A DNA stretch of 64,000 nucleotides from Branchiostoma floridae (lineage: Eukaryota; Chordata; Leptocardii; Amphioxiformes; Branchiostomatidae), in assembly GCF_000003815.2 (NCBI RefSeq), contig NC_049993.1:3385717-3449716 (forward strand), given 5' to 3'. The position numbers and the translations under genes were made by a program. A model generated the notes under the pieces. That model saw only the letters and a program-made list of their open reading frames with translations, was not told the DNA's origin and searched no databases. Below, in pieces: positions 43,306 through 59,968 of the stretch (position 1 is the first letter of the stretch; each line of letters opens with the position of its first letter).

Positions 43306-43531
43306 GTTACTGCACTTGCGTCACGTTTGCGTCACTGCGGGCTTCGTAAGATAATCATCGGATTTCAGAGATATAGGACGGTTTTTTGTACGTTTTACGT
43401 ATATTGTTCTCTTCTAAGTTATACTCTTACGTGTTACGTAATATGTAAAGTACAAGAAAAATCAAAAGTGAAACAGTCCTGCAGTGAACGAACCACCACA
43501 GTGACGCAAGAGTGACGGAAGTGCAGTGAGA
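43306..43531. mobile_element. MITE with ~36-bp TIRs
   Basis: The left arm TTACTGCACTTGCGTCACG then TTTGCGTCACTGCGG is mirrored at 43496-43531 by CCACAGTGACGCAAGAG then TGACGGAAGTGCAGTGAG. It lies about 270 bases after the VWD gene's stop codon. Confidence 0.75.
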
Positions 43532-43717
43532 TACCAGCTTTCCTAACTTTGAGAAACAGTTGAGAAATTTTGATGAAATTATACGACCTATTTTACACCT
43601 CTGGTAGTAGGCAAAAGAATTTACAGCGTCGGTGACCAAACATGCAGCTATTTATAAAGGTTTGAGTGATAAGTTACAGTATAGCGGTAACTTCAATGCA
43701 AGGACCGCTTTGGCTTA

Positions 43718-45829
43718 AGACCCCCTCTCACTTGACGTGCGGCACGCTTGCGGCATTGCTGCGTTCGAAAACGCAGATGTACCGCCACGGAACCTAGAGG
43801 TGCCGCAAGCAAACCTAGAGGTGCCGCAAGCAAACCTAGAAGTGCCGCAAGCAAGCGCGACGTTTTTTTAAAAAGTTTAAAAATAACGCAAGTGGCAAGA
43901 TGCCGCAACAGTGCCGCAACGGTGCCCCAACGGTGCCCCAACAGTGCCGCCACCATGCCCCAAACAGTATCAAGGATATATTTTGCCTATTTTACACCAA
44001 GAATCAAAAGTAAACATCCTTTTATCACCAAAAAACTATTTTAGATGCATTTCTAATAATTTTACAGCGGTTTTCGAGCCAGTTAAAACACTGCGAATTC
44101 CAGAAAACTTACCTTGTATCCGTATTCAGAGTTAACTTAAAAATACATCTTTTGATTTATTTAATGGAAAGTAGGTCAGTATTTTATACTTGAAAACAAA
44201 AAATAAGTAACTGGTTTATCGATTAACCTACGGATGTAGAGATAAAGGTTATCGTACAACGTTCAAAAAGAAATTATTTATGTTGGATGATAACGAGTTT
44301 GCGTTTGCGTTATAACGTTACAAGCTAATCATTGCTGGTAGCCTGCCACCGATAAAATACAAAATTGCAGTCATTCAGACCCATGGGCCATATTTTTCTC
44401 ACTTTTTACAAATATGATAGACTTAGACATCAATAGGCTGGCAAGCCATCCGCCGACGATGAAAATACTCAGCGTCATACAAAAAAAGTATGAAATATCA
44501 AACATTTTCATTTTAGAAATTTGCAAAATTGGTGAATAAACATATAAACATACATAATTACACATAACGTTACATGGTGCAAAACGTACACATCGAGTGA
44601 AATCTGGTATATAGTTCGTGTCCGTTCATTTGGGTCATTTCCTTTACTGTAAAAGTCTTTCAAGGTTATTTATAGCATATGTACCATATAATTCATTATC
44701 ATAAGGGAAATCTTTTCATTATAAATCTCATTTTTGGGCATTCTCATCATTTTACAGTGATTTTTCATAACAGTGCCGCAACAGTGCTCCAACGGTGCCC
44801 CAACAATGCCGCAACAGTGCCGCCACCATGCCCCAAACAGTATCAAGGATATATTTTGCCTATTTTAAACCAAGAATCAAAAGTAAACATCCTTTTATAA
44901 TCGAAAAACTATTTTAGATGCATTTCTAATAATTTTACAGCGGTTTTCGAGCCAGTAAAAATACTGCGAATTCCACAAAACTTACCTTGTATCCGTATTC
45001 AGAGTTAACTCAAAAATACATCTTTTGATTTATTTAATGGGAAGTAGGTCATTATCTTATACTTGAAAACAAAAAATAAGTAACTGGTTTATCGATTAAC
45101 CTACGGATGTAGAGAAAAAGATTCAAGTACAACATTCGAAAAGAAATTATTTATGTTGGATGTCTGGACGATAACGTTTGCTTTGGAGTTTGCGTTATAA
45201 AGTTACAAGGTAATCGTTGCTGGTAGCCTGCCGCCGATGAAATAAAAAATTGCAGTCATTCGGACCCATGGGCCATATTTTTCTCACTTTTTACAAAATT
45301 ATATGGTACACTTAGACATCAATAGGCTGGCAAGCCATCCACCGACAATGAAAATACTCCGCGTCATACAAAAAAGGGACGAAATATTAAGCATTTTCAT
45401 TTCAAAAATTAGCAAAATTGGTGAATAAACATATAAACCTACATAATTACACATAACCTTACATGGTGCAAAACATACACATCGAGTGAAATCTGGTATA
45501 TGGTTCGTGTCCGTTCATTTGGGTCATTTCATTTACAGTAAAAGTCTTTCAAGGTTATTTATAGCATATGTATCATATAATTCATTATCATAAGGGAAAT
45601 CTTTTCATTATAAATCTCATTTTTGGGCATTCTCATCATTTTACAGTGATTTTTCATAAATTGACAACGCTGCAATTGCCAATAACATGTTCACTTAGTT
45701 TAGAAACGCAACAGTGCCGCACGTCAGTGTGAGTGCAAGACAAAATCGGCGAAATTAACACAACAGTGCCGCAGTGAACGAGCGCAGCAATGCCGCAAGC
45801 GTGCCGCACGTCAAGTGAGAGGGGACCTT
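43718..45829. mobile_element. ~2.1-kb TIR element with internal ~870-bp tandem repeat
   Basis: The ends CCCCTCTCACTTGACGTGCG plus GCACGCTTGCGGCATTGCTG are mirrored at 45783-45824. Inside, a unit of about 870 bp occurs twice (about 43900-44770 and 44775-45660). It includes CAGTATCAAGGATATATTTT and TCGAGTGAAATCTGGTATAT. The short word CAGTGCCGCAACAGTGCC recurs around the unit edges. No transposase frame is evident, so it is a non-autonomous element of unknown superfamily. Confidence 0.85.
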
Positions 45830-45831
45830 TA

Positions 45832-45890
45832 GGCCTACGTCGTATTTCCAAACCGGGGCCCGGCCGAGTAGGTTTCGGAAACAAAGCCTT
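45832..45890. mobile_element. Half copy of the GGCCCGGCCG MITE
   Basis: AGGCCTACGTCGTATTTCC followed by GGGGCCCGGCCG matches one arm of 26073-26279. The other arm is absent. Confidence 0.5.
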
Positions 45891-47034
45891 CCTGCATAAT
45901 ACGTTTTCCGAACAGCAAGATATGAACTTAAGGATGTTCGGTTTTCTATGTGTTGGCTTATACTAATAGCTGAAGGAGTAAATAATTGACTACTGTTGTG
46001 TTAACTAGATATTATATATGTTGCTGACATTATGATAATACCAATGCAATGCCGGGAATTAGCATAAAATGTATATTATGCTGCTGCTCTTTAAAAAAGG
46101 CAAATATTCTAAATAAGCTTTTCAGTGCGTTATGACAAAAATGACGCACCAAGAGTAGGAAAATCAACTTACAATTTTATGTTTGGTAGACATCATTTCA
46201 GATCAAAGCCGGAATGTAATTACCAGAACAAAAAAATGAGCTTACACAAATTTCAAGTTTCTGTGTACGTGTTTAATTTTTTATCCATGATTATAGTAAT
46301 ATCTTAAAATTAGTTTATTTGAATACTTTTACCTACACCTAGACAATATGTGTAAAATTTGCTTTTCTTTCAGAACAGTTATCAGTATGTATTAACGTTA
46401 TCAAGGAATCATTATTAAACACATAATTCAAAATAATTATTAAATCAAAGCAACAATGGTAGAACTGACTAGTTATATAATGTTTTATATGCAACAAATT
46501 GTGTGCTTTTCTCTTGTAATTTGGGGTATCTAATGACTCACTGTTGCATGATTCCTTTTTTATGTTTAGCAATAAACCAGTACTAAATATAGGAATGCAA
46601 GAGCGTTGGGTGTATATAGACACGATATCCATAACAATCAGATTAAAGATGGTGGCCTTATGAGATAAGACAACTACTTTGTAAACACATGTAATTGATC
46701 TTAAATAAATCACCTTGGTGTACTATTTTCATACTGTATAGTGTCCGTATAACTGTCTACCTGTATGTGTGTGTGTTTGCGTGCGTGCGTGTGTTTGTGT
46801 GCGTGTCTGTATGTTTGTGTTTCTGTGTGTTTATATGTGTTTGTGTCTATGTTTGCGTGTTTGTGTGTTTGTGTTTGTGCTTGATTTTTGACTCATTCCC
46901 AATATTTATATATTCATCCATTTATAAAAAAAAAGTTTATTAGAATTTATCACATTTGTGGTAGCACGACCGGATGATGATGACGTGGTGGAATTGAAAT
47001 AACACGTGACTATCTCATTTTCATGAGTTATTTT
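45891..47034. other. AT-rich intergenic stretch with a GT-type microsatellite
   Basis: No exon is supported. At about 46762-46882 a degenerate (TGTGTT/TGCG)n microsatellite produces a long but meaningless C/V-rich open frame. Confidence 0.5.
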
Positions 47035-47805
47035 CGGGATATTTTTGCAGCAGCGTTGCACGATTTATAGCATGGTTGAATATTTTTAAGTAACGGCCCA
47101 AAACACGGATTACTCAGCAATCGGTGTCATTGAGTCCAAATCCATGTCCAAGGTATCAGGACAACTCGGTACCCGGGACAAGTCGTCTTCAGTCAATCAG
47201 GACGACTAGGCACCTAGCCCAGGACAACTCGTCCCCTAGTTTTATGGGTACCTAACTTCTGTCCGTACCTTGTATGTGGCACTGTTAATATAAGTTATAA
47301 AACTTGAGTGCAGTGCCACATCCTCGTCTGTCCAGAAGCAAATAGGAAAAAAATTGACATATCTAACTACTCTTTTCATATAATCATCTTACCTTTAGAA
47401 CCTTTAATGTCAACGAAAAAAAAACTAGCAATCTACCGCCTTCAGATCACGTTGATTTGATTATATGGATGCTATTCTCTGGGAACTCTTTAACTTTTGC
47501 GATCAAGTGGATGTAAACAAAATGGTCAAAATTACCTGCATTTATAAATCTAGGTGATCAGAAAGGTTAAACAAATGACCAAAGAACAGAGTATGAAAAA
47601 TCGAACAAACACAATTATTTGATTTAATCTTTAACATGAGATCTCTACTTATCTGACATCGGAATCAACGTTGGCGTTCTATGGCATTGACGTCTGTTTC
47701 CGGTATATTCTTAAAAAGATATACGGCATATATTTGCAGCTGTTTTGGATGATTCATAGCATGGTTGACCACTTTGTTTTTTGGTAACGGCCCAAAAGTT
47801 AAAGT
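47035..47805. repeat. Diverged local duplication upstream of the P450 gene
   Basis: ATTTATAGCATGGTTGA ... TAAGTAACGGCCCAAAAC at 47058-47105 and ATTCATAGCATGGTTGA ... TTGGTAACGGCCCAAAAG at 47750-47800 align with similar spacing and shared preceding TTTGCAGC. The second copy lies about 80 bases before the P450 start codon, so one copy may be a duplicated upstream region. Confidence 0.5.
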
Positions 47806-47877
47806 GCGAATGTTATGTACATGACCTAACATAACCAAATAATGCCCGGTAGGATGTTGACCTTTACAAAGTTCAAG

Positions 47878-53350
<5,473 letters not shown>

Positions 53351-54697
53351 GGTCGCTGTCGAATACAAGCTGGTAGAATTTTGTCACATTCGTTTAGAAG
53401 GTTAATATATTTTTGGTAGAACATCCTCTGCTGCCAGCATCCTTTTACAGAACGTCCGCTTTTAATATCTCAAGTTCTGGACATGGCATGGTCCTGATCT
53501 TCTGTGTTGTAGATAGCTCTTTGGGTTACAGAGTAAGTGGTTTGGCTTTAGACCTTCTAGCGGCTTCTTCGCAACTGCAGGAGTTAGGTTTGTTTCAAAC
53601 TTTGTAAAAGAATAACTCGAAGTTTGGCTGGAGGATCTTCATTAATTCAGGAATGTAGATAGCTAGTTTGACGCTTGACATAAATAGATAACGATTATGC
53701 AATACAGAATCCAATTTACATGACTAATCATGATGAAGTCTCATAAACCTGTCCTGTTTCATTTAGGGGCTATTCAAAACATGTGGCATATGTAACTGAG
53801 AAAGAGAAAAAGTTGACAGGTGGAAATTATGCCATTTGGTTGCTAATTTTCAAAATTAATGACAAAAATCTATAATTCCATAGTGATCAATGATTGGGAT
53901 GTCATACTTGTGGTTTTTGGAAGCTATGTAAAGGTGAACATTTATGAATGTGTATTATTTTAATGAGGACCTAATTTCCATAATCAATAACAGAATGCAC
54001 GTATAGTGTTTTCTTTCTATCAAATAATCATCCTCTGTTATTTTGGTTGAGGATATAATCAACAATATATTATATAAATTAAATAACTTACCTGCATATT
54101 TAATAAGAAACACATGATACACCAGTTGTGAAGAGTGAAATCCTTATGCGAAGGTATGAGGTCATGGAGCTCTTGTTATGTCTATTACATATATAATACG
54201 CATATGATACGCATTTAATACATATATAATACGCATATGATTCTTATGATTCCATGTAACAGAAAGTTTGTTACTATTAGTTTAACATATATTCTGTCTT
54301 CAACCGCTGAAAAATATTGTTTTGAATTAGACATGACTAAGGATCATATCTAAGCCACAAACCTAAAGTATTTACATATATACAGTGGTAGTTTTTCACA
54401 ATTAAAATACGATTCCAAATGTAAAGAAAGAATCTCTATATATGCAGCAGTCGTTAAATAAATACTTAGTAATAGAAAATTATTTAAACATTTATATCCA
54501 GTACAACAAATCTACTTCTTCAGAATGCGCTCCCAAATGTGATTGAGTTTGTATACCCCCCCCCCCCTCTTCATCATGGTTTATGTCTGAAGTAGATTTC
54601 CTATTACCCCCCTCACATTAGGCGCGATTCGATCGGACGACGAGTCTGCTAGCTCTAATTTACAAGGAGGCATGACCCTGATGCCCACGAAAAAAAT
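53351..54697. other. Intergenic AT-rich stretch
   Basis: P450 3' flank with no clear AATAAA close to the stop. Around 54180-54250 a short direct repeat (ATATATAATACGCATATGAT) occurs. No gene is supported. Confidence 0.4.
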
Positions 54698-55153
54698 NNN
54701 NNNNNNNNNNNNNNNNNNNNNNNNNNNNNNNNNNNNNNNNNNNNNNNNNNNNNNNNNNNNNNNNNNNNNNNNNNNNNNNNNNNNNNNNNNNNNNNNNNNN
54801 NNNNNNNNNNNNNNNNNNNNNNNNNNNNNNNNNNNNNNNNNNNNNNNNNNNNNNNNNNNNNNNNNNNNNNNNNNNNNNNNNNNNNNNNNNNNNNNNNNNN
54901 NNNNNNNNNNNNNNNNNNNNNNNNNNNNNNNNNNNNNNNNNNNNNNNNNNNNNNNNNNNNNNNNNNNNNNNNNNNNNNNNNNNNNNNNNNNNNNNNNNNN
55001 NNNNNNNNNNNNNNNNNNNNNNNNNNNNNNNNNNNNNNNNNNNNNNNNNNNNNNNNNNNNNNNNNNNNNNNNNNNNNNNNNNNNNNNNNNNNNNNNNNNN
55101 NNNNNNNNNNNNNNNNNNNNNNNNNNNNNNNNNNNNNNNNNNNNNNNNNNNNN
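54698..55153. other. Assembly gap (456 N)
   Basis: Undetermined bases. Any open frame across it is an artefact. Confidence 1.
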
Positions 55154-55525
55154 GTTATGATCAATGTCTATACTTTTGGCTGTCTCCTAGTCTACAACAC
55201 AGTATTTTCTCGTGACGTGGTCTGCCACTGTCGAATTGTTTATTTCACAAGTTCACTTCTTCTTCAGCTTATCTATTTTGTGCTCTTGTTTTACTCCCAC
55301 ATTGACGCTTTTTACCTCTTTCCTAGGTTCTTACATTCTGCAGTGAAACGATCTCCATATTTCACATATATCGTACACACTATAAACCAGTGCTTTTGAA
55401 ATTTCAGTTTTGTGGATGTTTATATCAATGCATAGTACTAGCAAGGCGTGCGATTCAAATGACTATCAATGGCCCTGATTGACCATAGGTGTAAACTTAT
55501 ATCAAGTTACCTGACCATACAACAG

Positions 55526-55692
55526 ACTCTTGACGTACACTGTAAGCAATGCCTTGCTGGAATGTCCCGACAATTATACAGGGAAAGGCACGATTGAGTC
55601 AGAGGGAATAACCAGAAGTCTCGCCAGTATAGAGAGAATCAGGCACACCTCTACCCTGGTATGTTCAGAGCTATGGGACCTGAGACGTCCGG
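55526..55692 (+). CDS. Candidate upstream exon, copy 1
   Basis: An open frame between CAACAG and GTGAGT reads LLTYTVSNALLECPDN then SIERIRHTSTLVCSELWD and ends in phase 1. The next upstream codon in this frame is TGA, so coding would have to start at the acceptor. The acceptor has a poor pyrimidine tract, so this is tentative. No domain is recognised. Confidence 0.35.
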
Positions 55693-56466
55693 GTGAGTTT
55701 TAAAAAAAAATCTTGATCAGGTAATGGTACGGTCATAATTACACCGATGTCAGTAGGGTGTGTAGGCCGGGCTAGGAAGCCGTATAGGTGGCATATAGTT
55801 GTCCCTCTCAACTTCCGGAGTACCTCTCGATGTTTTCATGATTAGATCTTGTTCTACATATGCTGTCGAGTCCCCACTTTTTTTTAACAAATCCGAGCCG
55901 GACCCAAAAGTTGCTCGTTGGCCACAGGGTGCCCCATGGGGCCACACAGGAGGCAAGACTGACAGATGGCGATCAGGCTAGTAATGATACTCAGAGAAAC
56001 GGTCAATGATGATGTCGATTAACGACTTTTAGTCCTCCTTGCAATGCTGAAGTGTCTGCAGGGGGAATGCCAGGTGCGGTTGGATGAGTATTACGTCACG
56101 AAGTTTTCATCATGATCCTACCAGCGCCGACAGGCGGGAATACGTGGCATTGCAGGATAAGGTCACATCGTAAGGCCGTACATGTATGTTGATAAAATCG
56201 AAAATCCCCAAACCCCTCTCTCTCCATAGACAGCCGAAAAGGCGAAGTGGTACAAGGTGTGACATTGACACAACAACAAAAGGCTAGCCAAACACTTAAA
56301 TATATCGTACAAACTATAGACCAATTCTTTTGCCGTTTCTATGTATTAGATGTATAGCGTTACACAATCAAGATGTAGTACTACAGGCGTGCTGTATAAA
56401 TAACTTTCAAGGGCCCTGATTGACCATAGGTGTAAACTTATATCAAGTTATCTGGCCAAACAACAG

Positions 56467-56636
56467 ACTCTTGACGTACACCGTAAGCAATGCCTTGCTG
56501 GAAAGTCCCGACAATGATACAGGGAAAGGCCCGCTTCAGTCAGAGGGAAAAACCAGAAGTCTCACCAGTATAGAGAGAACCAGGCACATCTCTACCCTGG
56601 CTCATACCTCAGAGCTGTGGGACCTGAGACGTCAAG
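56467..56636 (+). CDS. Candidate upstream exon, copy 2
   Basis: The same frame as copy 1 is kept with one extra codon: LLTYTVSNALLESPDNDTGK then SIERTRHISTLAHTSELWD. The donor is GTGAGT, phase 1. Joining to the acceptor at 59969 gives an in-frame fusion into the TPR exon (RRQ|A|KNQIQQEK). This is the best candidate for the exon preceding the TPR gene. Confidence 0.4.
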
Positions 56637-57129
56637 GTGAGTTTTTAAGAAATTTGTTTATCTTGATCAGGTAATGGTACGGTCATAATTCCACCGATAT
56701 CAGTAGGGTGTGTAGCCCCGGCCGGGCTATAAATCCGTAAGTAGCATATAGATTGTTCCGGTGGATTACCGGAGTACCTCTCGATGTTTTCAGGATTGGG
56801 TCAGGGCGTACATGTGTCGTCAGGTTCCTGTCGATTTTAACACAGCAATTTTTTGTTTGTTTTTTTGTTTTAATCCGAGTGGTGCCCAAAAGTTGACCGT
56901 TGGTGTCACGACCGACAGTACATATCTAAAGAAAACTAACAGCCCGTAAGCTGCCCGGCTGGGCTTTTTTGTGACCGTAGCATTACAGGGGCTATATGCA
57001 TTTTTTAAAATTTGATTGGCTATTTTAGACAGACGAGAACAATATGTGGCATTGAACTCACGTTAGTAAGTTATTAGAAGGTAAAGGAAGTCTTTTCTTT
57101 TACCTCCCTGACCGAAGTCAGGTACCAAT

Positions 57130-57259
57130 TTTTATACCTGGGTGAGGTGAGGAAGGTCGTGTAAAGTGCCTTTCCCAAGGGCACAACGTCGGGGGCACGG
57201 CGGGGATCGAACTCGGGACCTATAGTTCCGAACCGAACGCTCTACCAGTTACGCCACAG
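57130..57259 (-). mobile_element. tRNA-derived SINE
   Basis: On the minus strand the head reads GTGGCGTAACTGGTAGAGCG (A box) and CCCGAGTTCGATCCCCGCC (B box), then the body CCTTGGGAAAGGCACTTTAC. The layout is a tRNA-like head followed by a conserved non-tRNA body, as in other SINEs of the window. Confidence 0.75.
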
Positions 57260-58481
57260 TTTTCTATGGATACACACCGTTTGCATGTCATAATACCCTA
57301 GGCTATGATATCCACACTACCCCAGCGAGCCATTGTGCAAACATATCGGGTGACAAGTTTGTTTTCAACCCCATTGTTGCTTCTTTCGCAAGTATACAAA
57401 AGCGTGTTGGTGTAGGCATGGCGCAATGGAAAACTCCCGCTCTAAAATAGTACTTACTTAGTGGCAGCACTTTGGTGGCATATCTTCAAAATGTGTTGAA
57501 TTCTTCATAGACCTATATTGATATATGTTTATACAAGTTTTAATCTAACCTAATTGTAATATGGATACGGATGGAATGAGGTGGGTAACATTGAAGTTTA
57601 TTTTCACTAAATAGATGTTAAACAAACCACTCATTTTCAATCCTTGAGGGTTAACTACCATAATGTCTTTACTATTTCTTAGTTATCCTACACGAAAAAG
57701 AAAAGAAAGAAAATGATTTGTGAAAGTAACTTCTTCCTAGATTAGGTAAATTTGCATGTTACCCAAAACGGTGTACCCAAAATCCATACCCAAAAAGAGT
57801 ATTAGAAGCCTTGCTTTCTATTACAAAAGTCAAAACGCCATTTCTGATTTTTAACGGTGTATCATTTTTCATTTAAATTTGAATGTCAACGGTTTGTGCT
57901 GCCACTTAACTAATCTACTAGATACCAAGAAAATGAATTGTAATCGTGGCCTGGAATCCTTTACATTCAACCGAGCAAGTGAATAATCTTCTTGATATAA
58001 AATGTTACATCCACATTGTGCTCAGAACACATAAATGTCAAAGCGAACGATGTGTATTGTTGGCGTTGCCCCAGGGGCCAGACGACTAGTATAGTGTGCG
58101 TCCGTTTGACAAGAATTGCCTCAATTTTTCTGGACCATCCCACAAGACAAAACGAACCTATCCCTACTCCTTAGTCTTTGCCAAGCCAAGACGCGATCAA
58201 CAAGCCGATTGGGAAAATGTTTTTAAAACTAATTCTTAACAAAACCATATCCTCTAGTGAGAGGATGTTCCGGGTGATGTTGACACAACATCAAAGGCTG
58301 ATAAAACAGTTTATCAGATATATCGTACATATTGTAAAGCAGTGCTTTTGTAATTTCAGTCGTGTAGATGTCTATATGGTGTTGTACTAGCAAAACGTGC
58401 GATTCAAATGGCTGTCAAGGACCCTGACTGACCGTAGGCGTAAACTCATATCAAGTTACCGGGCCATACAACACTGTTTGG

Positions 58482-58626
58482 GATGTCTTGCTGGAAAGTC
58501 CCGACAATAACACAGGGAAAACCCCGCTTGAGTCAGAGAGAAAAACCAGAAGTTTCAATAGTAAAGCTTGAATCAAGCAAATCTGTACCTTCGCTTGTTC
58601 AGAGCTGTGGGGCCTTAGACATCCAG
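58482..58626 (+). pseudogene. Candidate upstream exon, copy 3 (degenerate)
   Basis: Aligns with copies 1 and 2 (GAAAGTCCCGACAATAACAC, CAGAGCTGTGGGGCC, donor AGGTGAGT), but the shared frame contains a TGA at about 58568 and the 5' part is changed. It is the copy nearest the TPR exon yet appears broken. Confidence 0.4.
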
Positions 58627-59968
58627 GTGAGTTTCTAAAAAGCTTGTTCATCCTGACCAGGTAAAGCTACGACCACAGTTGCATCGATGCCCGCAGGGGT
58701 TGTAGCCCCGGCCGGGCTCTAAAACCATGTGTGGCATAAATTTTTCCTCGCGGACTACTGGATACAAGCGGGGGCCCAGGGATCCGGAGGGAGGGGGGGG
58801 GGGGGGGGGGCGACCTCTTGGTGTTTTCATGTGCACGATAAGGTCACGTCGTCTATATGTCATAGGATCCCATGTTGATTTCAACACTGCGAGTTTAAAA
58901 AACGGCAGCTTGGCCGAAAAGTTGCTCGTTATTAAGGGCCAAGTCCAAATTCCCAACCCGGAACCTGGCCGTTTCTCTTTCGGGAACAAAAAAAAATATG
59001 ATCAGAAAGGCAACAAAACACACAGAACGTAAAAAAAGTCAGTAATTTGTGTATATTCTTGGGTAAACACTTCCAATTTTTTTTTCATTTCCGCAATCAT
59101 CCTGACTGAGCCCCGTTTCGAAAATGGGACCTAAGCCTAACTGCAGCAGGGTGTCTCACGGGTCCAAACATGGCTACGCTCGAAAGTGCACAAAAAAACC
59201 CGTAAACTATCCAGTGGGACACCTTTATAGCCGCCCCTGTAATGCGGTCAAAATTGGAATTTTTTTCCAAGGCTTTTTTACAACTCTGACGGTCACCGTA
59301 GAATTGCAGGGGCGGCTACATAGGTACTTTGCAATTAAGCCGCACTGTGTTCATGTCCCAATACACTGAACTATGATATTTACACTGCCCAACTCAGTCA
59401 TTGTGTAAACATATCGGGTGACAGTTTCTTTTTAATCCCCGTGTTGCTCCTTTTGTAAGCACACAAAAGCGTGTTGATATAGGCATGGTACAATGGAAAG
59501 TCCCGCTCTAAAAAAAGTACTAAATTATTGGCAGCACAATGGTGGTATATCTTCAAAATGTGTCGAATTCTTCAGAGTCATATTCACAGAACATATACAA
59601 ATCATACATCATTTTAAAACGGACTCGGATGTACACTGAATAAACTTTTGTCAAATCACTCATTTATATTAATTTCCAGATCTTCACTATTTCTTAGTTA
59701 TCTTACACCAAAAAGAAACTATTTGTGAAAGTATAATTTCTAACTAGTTTTGGTACATTTGCATGTTACTAGAAACGGTGTACAGTAGGTTTATGCCCCC
59801 AAAGGGTATTTATTAGCCTTGCTTTTAATAATAAAACGCCATTTCTGCTCTGTGTCAACAGTTTGTGCTGTCACTAAACTACTCTACTACCATAGCTATC
59901 AAGAAAATGAATTGTATAACGAAGGAACATAAAGTGTATTTTTTTGCATTTTCTTCTATTTATCAAAG

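Larger units (their letters stand above)
55380..59910. repeat. Three-copy diverged array upstream of the TPR gene
   Basis: A block beginning ATAAACCAGTGCTTTTG and holding CCCTGATTGACCATAGG and GACAATTATACAGGGAAAGG starts near 55380, 56310 and 58327. Copies 2 and 3 continue with matching flanks: AAAAGCGTGTTGGTGTAGGC at 57404 against the related text at 59467, and AAGAAAATGAATTGTA at 57929 against 59902. Copy 1 is shorter. Copy 3 leads directly to the TPR exon. Confidence 0.75.

Noticed and set aside
43748..44135. Frames rich in CRN/AASKPRG and PQRCPN repeats
   Set aside because: They follow the GTGCCGCAACA repeats inside a TIR element.
46695..46943. C/V-rich 82-codon frame resembling a membrane protein
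   Set aside because: It is a translation of a degenerate (GT)n microsatellite.
54655..55164. Long open frames across the N block
   Set aside because: They exist only because undetermined bases contain no stop codons.
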